A stretch of 43,239 nucleotides of DNA from Crocinitomicaceae bacterium (GTDB lineage Bacteria > Bacteroidota > Bacteroidia > Flavobacteriales_D > Sanyastnellaceae): contig PBIE01000014.1 in NCBI GenBank assembly GCA_002720375.1, positions 22,102-65,340 of the forward strand, in the 5' to 3' direction. The stretch's first letter is position 1; each line of letters opens with the position of its first letter. Below the pieces are notes generated by a model, which ran no database searches, was not told the DNA's origin, and saw nothing but the letters and a program-made list of their open reading frames with translations. Of the stretch, positions 16,843-25,096 are shown piece after piece. The translations under genes and the position numbers were made by a program.

Positions 16843-17592
16843 ATGGTTGATTCCGCCACCGATGCCAATCCATTGCCACGCCACGTGGCCGTCATCATGG
16901 ATGGCAATGGCCGGTGGGCGCGTGAGCGTGGAGAAGATCGCGTTTTTGGTCATGCTCATGGTGTGGAAAGTGTTCGGGCGATGGTCCGAGCTGCAGGAGA
17001 ATTGGGCGTAGAATTCCTCACACTGTACGCGTTCAGTACAGAAAATTGGTCGCGTCCACAGGAGGAGGTCAATGCCCTGATGGAGTTGCTGGTTCGCAGC
17101 CTTGCTGGAGAAGTTGAAGAGCTGGTTTCCCAAGGGGTTCGCTTGCGTTCCATTGGTGCTTTGGACAGTTTGCCCGAGTCGTGTCGGAGGGCCCTGCATG
17201 ATGTGGAGGAAAGGACAGCGGATTGTACGGGATTGAATCTCATTCTCGCGTTGAGTTACAGCGGCAGGTGGGAGATCACAGAAGCAATAAAGGGCATCGT
17301 GCAATCGGGAATCAAGGCAGAAGCCATCGACGAAAAGGGCCTTCGCCAGTTCATGTGTATGCCCGACGTACCGGACCCGGAGTTGCTAATCAGAACCAGT
17401 GGCGAACAGCGGTTGAGCAATTTTCTGCTTTGGCAATTGGCCTATTCTGAACTTCACTTTACCCCCGTCATGTGGCCGGATTTTAGAGAAGACCACTTCC
17501 GTGCGGCCATTCATGAATTTAGGGGGCGAGAGCGCCGTTTTGGTCGAACTGGAGAACAAATGCACCATGCAACGAATGCGGGGGACAGCTGA
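16843..17592 (+). CDS. uppS: Isoprenyl transferase (undecaprenyl diphosphate synthase)
   Basis: UppS adds isopentenyl units in cis to farnesyl diphosphate to form the C55 lipid carrier for peptidoglycan and O-antigen. The 249-residue product has HVAVIMDGNGRWARERG with catalytic Asp20, FGHAHGVESVR, TLYAFSTENWSRP, LILALSYSGRWEI and RTSGEQRLSNFLLWQLAYSEL, all family signatures. The ATG at 16843 was chosen because the preceding in-frame 33 codons from a GTG (16744) look like untranslated sequence and family members start a few residues before HVAVIMD. The resulting gap after porG is 115 bases, the largest inside this run, and may hold a secondary promoter, but I see no good TAnnTTTG. bamA begins 4 bases after the stop. 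Confidence 0.95.
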   Translation: MVDSATDANPLPRHVAVIMDGNGRWARERGEDRVFGHAHGVESVRAMVRAAGELGVEFLTLYAFSTENWSRPQEEVNALMELLVRSLAGEVEELVSQGVRLRSIGALDSLPESCRRALHDVEERTADCTGLNLILALSYSGRWEITEAIKGIVQSGIKAEAIDEKGLRQFMCMPDVPDPELLIRTSGEQRLSNFLLWQLAYSELHFTPVMWPDFREDHFRAAIHEFRGRERRFGRTGEQMHHATNAGDS

Positions 17593-17596
17593 ACGA

Positions 17597-20134
17597 ATGA
17601 AAGAGCAAGGTGTCGCTTGGTTCTGGGTAGTGGTCCTTGTTTTGGGTTTGGCATGGCCAATGCAATCGCAGATTGTGGAAACCGCGATTGACCTCGCCGT
17701 TCCCTCCGACTATCGCATTGCTGGATTGACCGTACTCGGCGCAGATTTTACGGATGTTCAGGCGGTCAAGTTGTTCAGCGGTCTTCAGGTGGGTGATGAG
17801 GTCACCATCCCAGGCGACCGAATTAGCGATGCCGTCCGCAACCTTTGGGACCAGCGACTTTTCAGCGATGTGTCCATCGATTTGGCGGAGCGGCGGGGAG
17901 ACGATGTCTACCTCGTGATTCGGGTAAAGGAAATGCCGCGTTTGACAAAGTATGGTTTCAGCGGGATCAAGCGCGGAGAGCAAGAGACCCTGAGGGGCAA
18001 GTTGGATTTGGTTCGGGGTCAAATTGTCAATGAGAACCTCAAGGTCACAGCGCGGCGCATTCTCGAAGACCATTACATCGACAAGGGCTTTTTCGACGCC
18101 AAGGTCACCGTTACCGATACGAAGGACAGTCTTTTGGAAAATGCTTCTCGGGTGGACATACACGTCGAGAAAGGGATGAAAGTGAAGGTTGGCGAGATCC
18201 GAATCTCTGGAGCCAGTGCGGTGCCAGAAAAGGCACTGAGGCGCAAGATGCGCAACGTGAAGGAGCGCGCATGGTGGCGAATTTTCAAAGCGTCCAAGTT
18301 CCTCGAAGAAGAGTTTAGTGCCGACCTCGATGCCATCGTTGCCCATTACAGAGAAAAGGGGTATCGCAACGCTCGGATTGAGAAGGACAGCCTCTATCGA
18401 ACGCCCGAAGGGGACTTGGGTATCGCCGTGGAGATTGACGAGGGGGGACAATTTCATCTCCGAGAAATCACCTTTACGGGAAACACCAAATACACGAGTG
18501 GACAGCTGGATAGCTTGCTCGGCTTCCAGCGCGGGGACTTGTATGATGTGGCAGAGCTGGAGAAGCGTCTGTTTATGAACCCAAAAGGCATTGACCTGAG
18601 CACGCTTTACAGCGATGATGGCTACCTGACCTTTCAGGCCATACCCGTTGAGGTGCGCGCAGAGAACGACAGCATCGATCTGGAGGTGCGGCTCGTGGAG
18701 GGAAAGCAATTCCGAATTGGGCGGGTGGATGTTCGGGGCAATACCAAAACCAGCGACCACGTCATTCGCCGTGAGATTCGAACCATGCCCGGGGATTTGT
18801 TCAGTCGCACGGACGTGATTCGGACCCAGCGCGAACTCAGCCAGCTGAACTATTTCAACCCCGAGGCCTTTGGAATTAACCCCATACAGAACCCCGAGAA
18901 CGGAACGGTTGACATCGAATACGTGGTGGAGGAAAAGCCAACGGACCAAATTGAACTCCAAGGGGGATGGGGCGGTGGCCGAATCGTTGGTTCCTTGGGC
19001 GTAACGTTCAACAATTTTGCCGTGGGCAAGGCATTTAAAAAGGGGTCGTGGCGCCCGGTGCCCATGGGAGATGGACAAAGGGTGAGCGTCCGCGCTCAGT
19101 CCAACGGTCTCTTTTTTCAGAGCTACAATGTGAGTTTTACCGAGCCGTGGCTGGGAGGCAAGAAACCGAATGCACTGACTGTGGCGGCATGGCGGTCTAT
19201 ACAGTCTAATGGTCAGCCCAAGCGCATTGAAGGGGAGGACAACCCCAACCGCCAGACCCTCATGATTACCGGGGTTTCAGCCTCTATTGGACAACGATGG
19301 AACAAACCGGACGACTGGTTCGTGGTCAACGCAGGCCTCAGTTACCAGCACTTTGACTTCGACCAGTACAACAGCGGACTTTTCAGCTTTACCGATGGCA
19401 AGTCCAACAACATCGCGCTCAACATAGTGGTGAGCCGAAACTCTGTAAGCGATCCAATCTTCCCAGTCTGGGGCTCCGAGGTCCGGCTCAACATTAAGGC
19501 GACTCCACCATATAGCCTGTTCCAACCCGACCGCAATTGGAGCGCTTTGGATGACCAAGAGCGGTTTCGCTTCGTCGAATATCACAAGTGGAAGTTTGCG
19601 GCCAACTGGTACACACCGCTCACCACGGGTGGGGGAGAAAACCCAAAGTCACTGGTGTTGCGCACCTATTTCGGTGGGGGCATTATTGGCCAATACAACC
19701 GGCAAATCGGGTTGTCTCCCTTTGAGCGTTTTTATCTAGGAGGCGTATTTCTTAGCGGGTTTGTTCTCGATGGACGTGAAATCGTGTCACTGCGGGGCTA
19801 TGACAACCTCTCTCTGACTGCACCTGATCAGAACACTGGTGCGGGAGCGATTACCAGATACGGTGCGGAGTTGCGCTACCCCCTGAGTACCAACCCGAGC
19901 GCAACGATATACACCATGGCGTTCCTAGAGGCGGGCAACACATGGGAGACGGGTGATGGCTTCAATCCATTCGATGTATACCGCTCGGGGGGTATCGGCA
20001 TGCGCATTTTCCTTCCCATGTTTGGCCTTCTGGGGCTGGACTACGGATGGAGGTTTGACGATGTGCCCATTGCCCCATCTATGGCCCGTGGTCAATTCCA
20101 CTTCTCGATGGGCATGAACATCGGTGATTTGTAA
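17597..20134 (+). CDS. bamA: Outer-membrane protein assembly factor BamA
   Basis: BamA folds and inserts beta-barrel proteins into the outer membrane. The 845-residue product has a signal peptide (WFWVVVLVLGLAWPMQSQ), five POTRA domains (about 40-112, 115-195, 196-284, 287-370 and 373-447; each ends in a strand such as VYLVIRVKE or VDIEYVVEEK), and an Omp85 barrel (about 455-845) opening with LQGGWGGG. The loop-6 motif reads SLRGYDN, i.e. RGY in place of the classical RGF. The chain ends GQFHFSMGMNIGDL, a variant of the usual C-terminal aromatic signal. The ATG at 17597 lies 4 bases after uppS. In-frame ATGs upstream (from 17501) overlap uppS and would bury the signal peptide. Chaperones for BamA follow directly (two ompH genes). 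Confidence 0.96.
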   Translation: MKEQGVAWFWVVVLVLGLAWPMQSQIVETAIDLAVPSDYRIAGLTVLGADFTDVQAVKLFSGLQVGDEVTIPGDRISDAVRNLWDQRLFSDVSIDLAERRGDDVYLVIRVKEMPRLTKYGFSGIKRGEQETLRGKLDLVRGQIVNENLKVTARRILEDHYIDKGFFDAKVTVTDTKDSLLENASRVDIHVEKGMKVKVGEIRISGASAVPEKALRRKMRNVKERAWWRIFKASKFLEEEFSADLDAIVAHYREKGYRNARIEKDSLYRTPEGDLGIAVEIDEGGQFHLREITFTGNTKYTSGQLDSLLGFQRGDLYDVAELEKRLFMNPKGIDLSTLYSDDGYLTFQAIPVEVRAENDSIDLEVRLVEGKQFRIGRVDVRGNTKTSDHVIRREIRTMPGDLFSRTDVIRTQRELSQLNYFNPEAFGINPIQNPENGTVDIEYVVEEKPTDQIELQGGWGGGRIVGSLGVTFNNFAVGKAFKKGSWRPVPMGDGQRVSVRAQSNGLFFQSYNVSFTEPWLGGKKPNALTVAAWRSIQSNGQPKRIEGEDNPNRQTLMITGVSASIGQRWNKPDDWFVVNAGLSYQHFDFDQYNSGLFSFTDGKSNNIALNIVVSRNSVSDPIFPVWGSEVRLNIKATPPYSLFQPDRNWSALDDQERFRFVEYHKWKFAANWYTPLTTGGGENPKSLVLRTYFGGGIIGQYNRQIGLSPFERFYLGGVFLSGFVLDGREIVSLRGYDNLSLTAPDQNTGAGAITRYGAELRYPLSTNPSATIYTMAFLEAGNTWETGDGFNPFDVYRSGGIGMRIFLPMFGLLGLDYGWRFDDVPIAPSMARGQFHFSMGMNIGDL

Positions 20135-20205
20135 GCGCAGGCGCGAAACCCATGGAGTTGAACGTTGAGCACCCGATGCACCCTATTTTTGATGACCATC
20201 ACGCC

Positions 20206-20892
20206 ATGCGTAGTCTTCGATTTCTTTTTCCGGTTCTCCTGCTGTTCTGCTCGCTGAATGCCGGCGCACAGAAGTATGCTTATGTGGATACCGAGTACAT
20301 TTTGCAGCACCTTCCCGAATACTCAGAGGCCCAAAAGGAGTTGAACAGCCTCGCCTCAGGTTGGCTTGATGAAATCGAAGAGAAGTATGAGGCAGCCAAT
20401 CAGCTTGAAACGGCGTACCGCGCCGAGCGCGTTTTGCTGACGCCTGAGATGCGCCGAAAACGCGAGGAGGAGATTACAGGGAAGCGAACAGAGGCGACGG
20501 ACATGCAAAAGGCCAAGTTCGGCGTGGAAGGTGAGCTTTTCCAGAAGCGGCAGGAGCTGATACAGCCGATTCAGGAGCAGTTGTTCCAAGCGCTTAAGGA
20601 CCTTGCAGGACAGCGCCAGTACATGGTTATTTTCGACAAAGCCAAGGAAAGCAACATGCTCTACACCAACCCCAAATACGATGTGTCGGATCGCATCATC
20701 AAGGAATTGGGCTACAAGCCTGGAGAAATTGTGGGTGAAGAAGAGACCGATGACGAGGAGAAGGGCAAAAGCTTACAGGACCGAATGAACGACGCCCTCG
20801 ACAAGGGCAAAGGCAAACTCGACGAGCGCAAACAGCAAATCACCAACCGGGTTAATTCCGGAATCAAGGGCGGTGGCCGTCCAAAGCAGTGA
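20206..20892 (+). CDS. OmpH/Skp-family periplasmic chaperone 1
   Basis: The 228-residue product has a signal peptide (MRSLRFLFPVLLLFCSLNAGA, cut before QKYAYVD) and the Skp/OmpH signature: a first strand KYAYVDTEYILQHLPEY, a long charged coiled coil (about 40-130), and a closing YMVIFDKAKESNMLYTNPKYDVSDRIIKELG. It goes beyond the usual family end with about 50 acidic then basic residues (EEETDDEEKGKSLQDR...GGGRPKQ). Skp traps unfolded outer-membrane proteins and passes them to BamA. The ATG at 20206 yields the signal peptide; an in-frame ATG 18 codons earlier does not. The second ompH begins 34 bases after the stop. Confidence 0.92.
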   Translation: MRSLRFLFPVLLLFCSLNAGAQKYAYVDTEYILQHLPEYSEAQKELNSLASGWLDEIEEKYEAANQLETAYRAERVLLTPEMRRKREEEITGKRTEATDMQKAKFGVEGELFQKRQELIQPIQEQLFQALKDLAGQRQYMVIFDKAKESNMLYTNPKYDVSDRIIKELGYKPGEIVGEEETDDEEKGKSLQDRMNDALDKGKGKLDERKQQITNRVNSGIKGGGRPKQ

Positions 20893-20926
20893 CCAATTGA
20901 CTGCTAAACCAAACACGATACACAAC

Positions 20927-21439
20927 ATGAAATTTACGATTACCAAAGGCCTAATGGTGGCCGCGTTGTTCTTTACCTCTGCAGCCTCTGCTCAGGTTAT
21001 GGAAGCCAAATTTGGTCACATCGATACGCAGGCATTGCTGGAGGCGATGCCCGAGCGAAGCAACATCCAATCGGAAATCGAAGGCGCAGCAGCCCAATAC
21101 GAGCAGGAAATTGTTCGCATGCAGGGAGAGCTTGAGGCCAAGGTTGCAGAGTATCAGCAGAAGGCGGAGTCTTGGCCTACAGCAATCCGCACCCAGAAAG
21201 AGCAAGACATAACTCAGGACCAGCAGGGTTTAGAGCAGTTTTATGCCACGGTTCAGCAAGAATTGGGCATGCTGGAGCAGAGCTTGCTGGAGCCGATGAT
21301 TGAGCGGGCCCGCACAGCCATTGAGGAGGTGGGCGCCGAGGAAGGCTTCACCTACATCTTTGACACATCTATGGGCTCCACGGTATACAACGGGGGTGAG
21401 GATGTTCTCGCGCTCGTCAAGGTCAAGCTTGGGCTCTGA
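20927..21439 (+). CDS. OmpH/Skp-family periplasmic chaperone 2
   Basis: This 170-residue protein is a second Skp homologue. It has a signal peptide (MKFTITKGLMVAALFFTSAASA, cut before QVMEAK), then KFGHIDTQALLEAMPER, a coiled coil rich in Glu and Gln (about 45-125), and EGFTYIFDTSMGSTVYNGGEDVLALVKVKLGL. It is shorter than the first copy and lacks that copy's charged tail. Tandem ompH genes behind bamA are the normal Bacteroidota arrangement; the two may form separate trimers or one mixed chaperone. The 3' end overlaps the murI start by 38 bases. Confidence 0.93.
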   Translation: MKFTITKGLMVAALFFTSAASAQVMEAKFGHIDTQALLEAMPERSNIQSEIEGAAAQYEQEIVRMQGELEAKVAEYQQKAESWPTAIRTQKEQDITQDQQGLEQFYATVQQELGMLEQSLLEPMIERARTAIEEVGAEEGFTYIFDTSMGSTVYNGGEDVLALVKVKLGL

Positions 21440-22262
21440 AGCCCCCATCGGAATTTTCGATTCGGGCATCGGTGGCCTGACGGTGGCCGATGCACTGTCG
21501 CGCGCATTGCCCCTAGAACAGTTGCGTTATTTCGGGGACACGGCCCACATGCCCTATGGCGATAGGTCCCCTGATTTGGTTCGGGCCTGGTCGGTTCGCA
21601 TCGCGGAGCACCTGCTCGAGCAGGGATGCAAAGCCTTGGTCATCGCGTGTAACTCTGCATCGGCATCTGCCGCTTCAGCTGTGAGGGATGTTGCAGGAGA
21701 TGGCATTCCCGTCATCGATGTCATTGCACCTGTTGTCGCTGCTGTTTCGAGACAGGGTCGGCGTCATATTGGCGTCATCGGAACGCGAGCCACGGTGGGC
21801 AGCGGCATCTATGGAAGAACCCTTCGTGCTGCAATAGAGGAAGCAGAAGGGACTGCCGAGGTGGAAGAATGGGCGACACCATTGTTGGCGCCCTTGATTG
21901 AAGAGGGATGGCAAGACCATCCCCTGATGGAGCCGGTTCTGTTGTCATACCTCGAGGCCGCCGGATGGAGCCACGGCACCGACTGTGTATTGGACGCCCT
22001 TATCCCAGGCTGCACCCATTACACTTTGGCCATGCCCATGCTTCAGCGCGTTTTGGGAAACGGCGTGGAGGTTATTGATGGGCCGGGTATCGTGGCAGAG
22101 TCCGTTCGATTCAGGCTGGGCGAACAGGGACTGCTGCGCAGTGTCCCAGCTCAGGGAAACCATCAGTTTTCCGTGAGTGACCTGACGCCCAGTTTCGGCG
22201 CATCGGCATCCCGTTTTTTTGGTGATGGTATCGATTTGAAACACGACCCCATCTGGGCCTAA
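21402..22262 (+). CDS. murI: Glutamate racemase
   Basis: MurI interconverts L- and D-glutamate, supplying D-Glu for peptidoglycan. The 286 residues include GIFDSGIGGLTV (Asp20-Ser21), YFGDTAHMPYG, the first catalytic cysteine in ACNSASAS (Cys83) and the second in GCTHY (Cys204). The family core starts at APIGIFDSG, so the gene must begin inside the end of ompH 2. The ATG at 21402 gives a 14-residue Ser/Arg-rich leader and a 38-base overlap; a TTG at 21429 would give a shorter overlap and a more typical N-terminus. The stop is 4 bases from the stop of the convergent gene on the minus strand. Confidence 0.95.
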   Translation: MFSRSSRSSLGSEAPIGIFDSGIGGLTVADALSRALPLEQLRYFGDTAHMPYGDRSPDLVRAWSVRIAEHLLEQGCKALVIACNSASASAASAVRDVAGDGIPVIDVIAPVVAAVSRQGRRHIGVIGTRATVGSGIYGRTLRAAIEEAEGTAEVEEWATPLLAPLIEEGWQDHPLMEPVLLSYLEAAGWSHGTDCVLDALIPGCTHYTLAMPMLQRVLGNGVEVIDGPGIVAESVRFRLGEQGLLRSVPAQGNHQFSVSDLTPSFGASASRFFGDGIDLKHDPIWA

Positions 22263-22266
22263 GGGT

Positions 22267-22800
22267 TTATTCTTGTTTAAACCAAGCCGCGTATTCGCGG
22301 TAGCGCACTGCTGTCGCAGACAGGTGCTTTCTCAGCGTTGACCCCACGGACTTTACTTTCCTTGCGGGCACCCCAGCCCAAAGTTCACCCGCTCCGATGC
22401 ACGTGCCCTCAAGAACCACAGCTCCTGCGGCCACCACGGCCCCTTCGCCCACAATGGCATGGTCCATGACAACGGCGCCCATGCCGATGAGAGCCCCGGC
22501 TTCCACGGTGCACCCGTGAACAATTGCGTTGTGTCCGATGCTTGCCTCATCGCCTATTGTGAGGCTTGTCTTTTCCCAAGTTCCGTGAAGCACCGCACCA
22601 TCTTGGACATTGACACGGGAGCCGAGTCGTATGGCGCACACATCTCCGCGCACGACCGCTCCAAACCAAAAACTGCAATCATCTCCAGTGACCACGTCTC
22701 CGACAATGGTGCAGTTGGGGGCAAGCCAGTTCCCCTCGCCGAAATGCGGTTCTTTTCCTCGTACAGCGAGCACCACAGCTTTTTGGTTGGTGGTATTCAT
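22267..22800 (-). CDS. Gamma-carbonic-anhydrase-like hexapeptide-repeat protein
   Basis: The 177-residue product is a left-handed beta-helix protein of the YrdA/PaaY/CaiE group. Repeats such as APNCTIVGDVVTGDDCSFWFGAVVRGD, RVNVQDGAVLHG, ASIGHNAIVHGCTVEAGALIGMGAVVMDHAIVGEGAVVAAGAVV show the period-six pattern. His residues in VLHG, GHNAIVHG sit where gamma-carbonic anhydrases bind zinc or iron, so it may hold a metal; whether it hydrates CO2 cannot be told. Family members usually end with a helix, here LRKHLSATAVRYREYAAWFKQE. The ATG at 22800 is used; a TTG seven codons upstream (22821) would overlap the comM stop. It is the last gene of the minus-strand block and meets murI tail to tail. Confidence 0.9.
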   Translation of the reverse strand: MNTTNQKAVVLAVRGKEPHFGEGNWLAPNCTIVGDVVTGDDCSFWFGAVVRGDVCAIRLGSRVNVQDGAVLHGTWEKTSLTIGDEASIGHNAIVHGCTVEAGALIGMGAVVMDHAIVGEGAVVAAGAVVLEGTCIGAGELWAGVPARKVKSVGSTLRKHLSATAVRYREYAAWFKQE

Positions 22801-22817
22801 GCGACAAAATTCGGCCT

Positions 22818-24422
22818 TCAACTCGAGAATAAACTCGGACGGTTGTCATCGGTGTCCCACGCATCGATACCTTGTCCTGCGCGGCGGTGGGACAGTGCTT
22901 CGGCGATATGACTGGCCTCCACGCGGTCGGCTCCCTGCAGGTCGGCGATGGTGCGTGCCAGGCGAAGGATGCGGTCATGGCTTCTGGCGCTGAGTTCGAA
23001 GCGCTCTGTACAAGAGGCCATGAGTCCCCTTTCCTTTTGTCCCAATGCGAGCACATCATGGAGATCTTCACCAACCAACTGGTGGTTGGCTTCCCCTTTG
23101 GGGTTGCGTTCCATCTGCCGTTGCCTGGCCTCCAAAACGCGGTTGCGAAGGGACTGCGCAGCATGCAGCCGTTCTTTTCTCTCGAGACGTCCTTTGGCAC
23201 CCAGCGCAGGAAGGAGCAACCGGGGATCGACAGGGTCAACCTGGAGGTGGATGTCAATGCGGTCCAAGAGGGGGCCACTGATGCGTTGCAGGTAGCGCTG
23301 ACGGGCATGTTTGCTGCAGGTGCATCTCGATCGGTGTTCCGCGTCCGCCCTGTACCGTCCGCATGGACAGGGATTCATGGCGGCCACCAGTTGGAAGTCG
23401 GCTGGGAAGACCACTCTGGCCCGCGCCCGGCTGACGGTGATCTCTCTGGATTCGAGCGGTTGTCTTAGCACCTCCAATACGTGGCGGGGCATCTCTGGGA
23501 GTTCATCGAGGAACAGCACACCCGCGTGTGCCAGACTTATTTCTCCCGGACGGGGGTCGGAGCCCCCGCCCACCAAGGCGACATCGGAAATGGTGTGGTG
23601 TGGGCTTCGAAACGGGCGCTCGAGAATCAACTGGTTCTCCTTGGCCGTCTTGTTGGCTACTGAGTGAATACGGTTGACCGATAGGGCTTCTTTTGGGTTC
23701 AGCGGTGGCAGTAGTCCAACCATCGCTTTGGCAAGCATCGTTTTGCCTGTGCCCGGAGGGCCCACCATGCAAAGATTATGACGTCCTGCTGCCGCGATGG
23801 CGATGGCCTCAACTCCGCGTTTTTGACCCCGTATTGCGACCAAGGGTTCCAGACTGAATGTGGAACGCGCGGAGATCAGGTCCGACAAGTTTCGCTGGAC
23901 AATTGGGAGCGGCGTGGTGTAAGACAAGTGGTCCAAAACATCCCGCAGATGATCGGCTGCATGGACGGTTACCTCTTCAAGCAAACCTGCCTCCAGTGCC
24001 GATTCTTTGGGCAGAATGACCGGACCTACATTGGGCGACCGGGCCACTTCGGCCAATGCGAGGCCGCCCCGAACCGGCCGCAGGGCGCCATCCAGAGCGA
24101 GCTCTCCCATGCTCAAGATGTGTTCTACTGGACCCGCGTCAATCTGCTCTGAGGCCGCCAAGATGCCCAGGGCGAGGGGCAGGTCATATGCCGCACCCTC
24201 TTTACGCAATCCGGCTGGAGCGAGATTGATGGTGATGCCTTTTCCCGGCCATCGAAACCCCAGTTGCTCAATGGCGCTTTTGATGCGCTGTTGGCTTTCT
24301 CGCACGGCACTGTCTGGCAGGCCGACCATGAGAAAGTGGATTCCACGGTCCACGCGGACCTCCACAGTGACGGGCACTGCATCAACGCCCTGAAGGGCGG
24401 CGGCATGGAGTCGGACGAGCAA
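22818..24422 (-). CDS. comM: ComM/YifB-family AAA+ ATPase (Mg-chelatase-like)
   Basis: ComM is a hexameric helicase that drives branch migration during natural transformation. The product, about 534 residues, has the N-terminal S5-like domain (VTVEVRVDRGIHFLMVGLPDSAVRESQQRI), Walker A GPPGTGKTMLA, FRSPHHTISDVALVGGG, Walker B GVLFLDELPE, the NPCPCG zinc-like segment with RCTC, and the C-terminal Mg-chelatase domain with RSHDRILRLARTIADL. There is no in-frame ATG before the family core. TTG at 24422 gives MLVRLHAAALQGVDA, which lines up with the family start. TTG at 24440 would overlap the gmhA stop as TTGA. Upstream sequence in the same frame back to 24548 lies inside gmhA and is not coding here. 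So the start is non-ATG and its exact position uncertain. Confidence 0.9.
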   Translation of the reverse strand: MLVRLHAAALQGVDAVPVTVEVRVDRGIHFLMVGLPDSAVRESQQRIKSAIEQLGFRWPGKGITINLAPAGLRKEGAAYDLPLALGILAASEQIDAGPVEHILSMGELALDGALRPVRGGLALAEVARSPNVGPVILPKESALEAGLLEEVTVHAADHLRDVLDHLSYTTPLPIVQRNLSDLISARSTFSLEPLVAIRGQKRGVEAIAIAAAGRHNLCMVGPPGTGKTMLAKAMVGLLPPLNPKEALSVNRIHSVANKTAKENQLILERPFRSPHHTISDVALVGGGSDPRPGEISLAHAGVLFLDELPEMPRHVLEVLRQPLESREITVSRARARVVFPADFQLVAAMNPCPCGRYRADAEHRSRCTCSKHARQRYLQRISGPLLDRIDIHLQVDPVDPRLLLPALGAKGRLERKERLHAAQSLRNRVLEARQRQMERNPKGEANHQLVGEDLHDVLALGQKERGLMASCTERFELSARSHDRILRLARTIADLQGADRVEASHIAEALSHRRAGQGIDAWDTDDNRPSLFSS

Positions 24423-24436
24423 AGAAGAAGCAGGCC

Positions 24437-25015
24437 TCAAGCGCAATGCGCCTCGATGCAATCGATAAAGGCATGGATGCACTGAATGTGCACCTCTTGA
24501 ATTCGGTCTGCATATCCAGACCACGGAACCCGGACCTCCACATCGCAAAGTGGAGCCAGCGCGCCACCGTTGTTGCCAGTGAGACCGACCACGGCCATTC
24601 CCGCTTGCTTGGCTGCCCCAGCGGCGCGGACCACATTGGCTGAATTTCCGGAGGTGGAGATGGCCAAAAGAACATCGCCTGGCTGCCCCATTGCTTCCAC
24701 GAAACGAGAAAACACGTGTTCGAAGCCGTGGTCATTGGCCACGCAGCTCAAGTGGGATGGGTCAGAAATGGAGATGGCTGGGAGGGCCTTTCTGTCGTCG
24801 CGGTAGCGCCCAGTCAGTTCCTCTGCGAAGTGCATGGCGTCACACATGGAGCCTCCGTTGCCGCATGACATCACCTTGCCGCCAGCACCAATGGCCTGCG
24901 CCATGGCCTGCGCCGCGGCTTTTACAGCGGCTAGGCAGGTGGGGTCTGCCAGAAAGGCCTGTTGGACCTTCTTTGCTTCTTCAAAATGTCGGTTGATGCG
25001 GTCGGCGTGTTCCAT
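24437..25015 (-). CDS. gmhA: Phosphoheptose isomerase (D-sedoheptulose 7-phosphate isomerase)
   Basis: GmhA converts sedoheptulose 7-phosphate to D-glycero-D-manno-heptose 7-phosphate, the first step to ADP-heptose for lipopolysaccharide. The 192-residue SIS-domain protein closely follows E. coli GmhA: SCGNGGSMCDAMHFAEELTGRYR (50-72), ISDPSHLSCVANDHGFEHVFSR, GDVLLAISTSGNSANV and YADRIQEVHIQCIH. The zinc ligands seen in E. coli (His61, Glu65, Gln172, His180) are all kept. The residue after GGS is Met57 where E. coli has His. No other heptose gene (hldE, gmhB) is in the window. The gene lies 81 bases from dsbD and leads into comM without a gap. Confidence 0.93.
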   Translation of the reverse strand: MEHADRINRHFEEAKKVQQAFLADPTCLAAVKAAAQAMAQAIGAGGKVMSCGNGGSMCDAMHFAEELTGRYRDDRKALPAISISDPSHLSCVANDHGFEHVFSRFVEAMGQPGDVLLAISTSGNSANVVRAAGAAKQAGMAVVGLTGNNGGALAPLCDVEVRVPWSGYADRIQEVHIQCIHAFIDCIEAHCA

Positions 25016-25096
25016 GTCCGAAAGGTGCGCGGTGCAAGCTAGGGCCTGACAGGGGTTGTGTGGGAGTGGACCATCGTTTTGCCCGTGTCCTGTTCT

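Noticed and set aside
17501-17596. Upstream ATG starts for bamA overlapping uppS
   Set aside because: They would place 10-32 charged residues before the signal peptide, whereas 17597 starts it cleanly.
17519-19078. 519-residue open frame on the minus strand opposite bamA
   Set aside because: It lies wholly antisense to the 5' half of bamA, whose POTRA domains are unmistakable. The translation has no recognisable domain, and long antisense frames are common in GC-rich genes.
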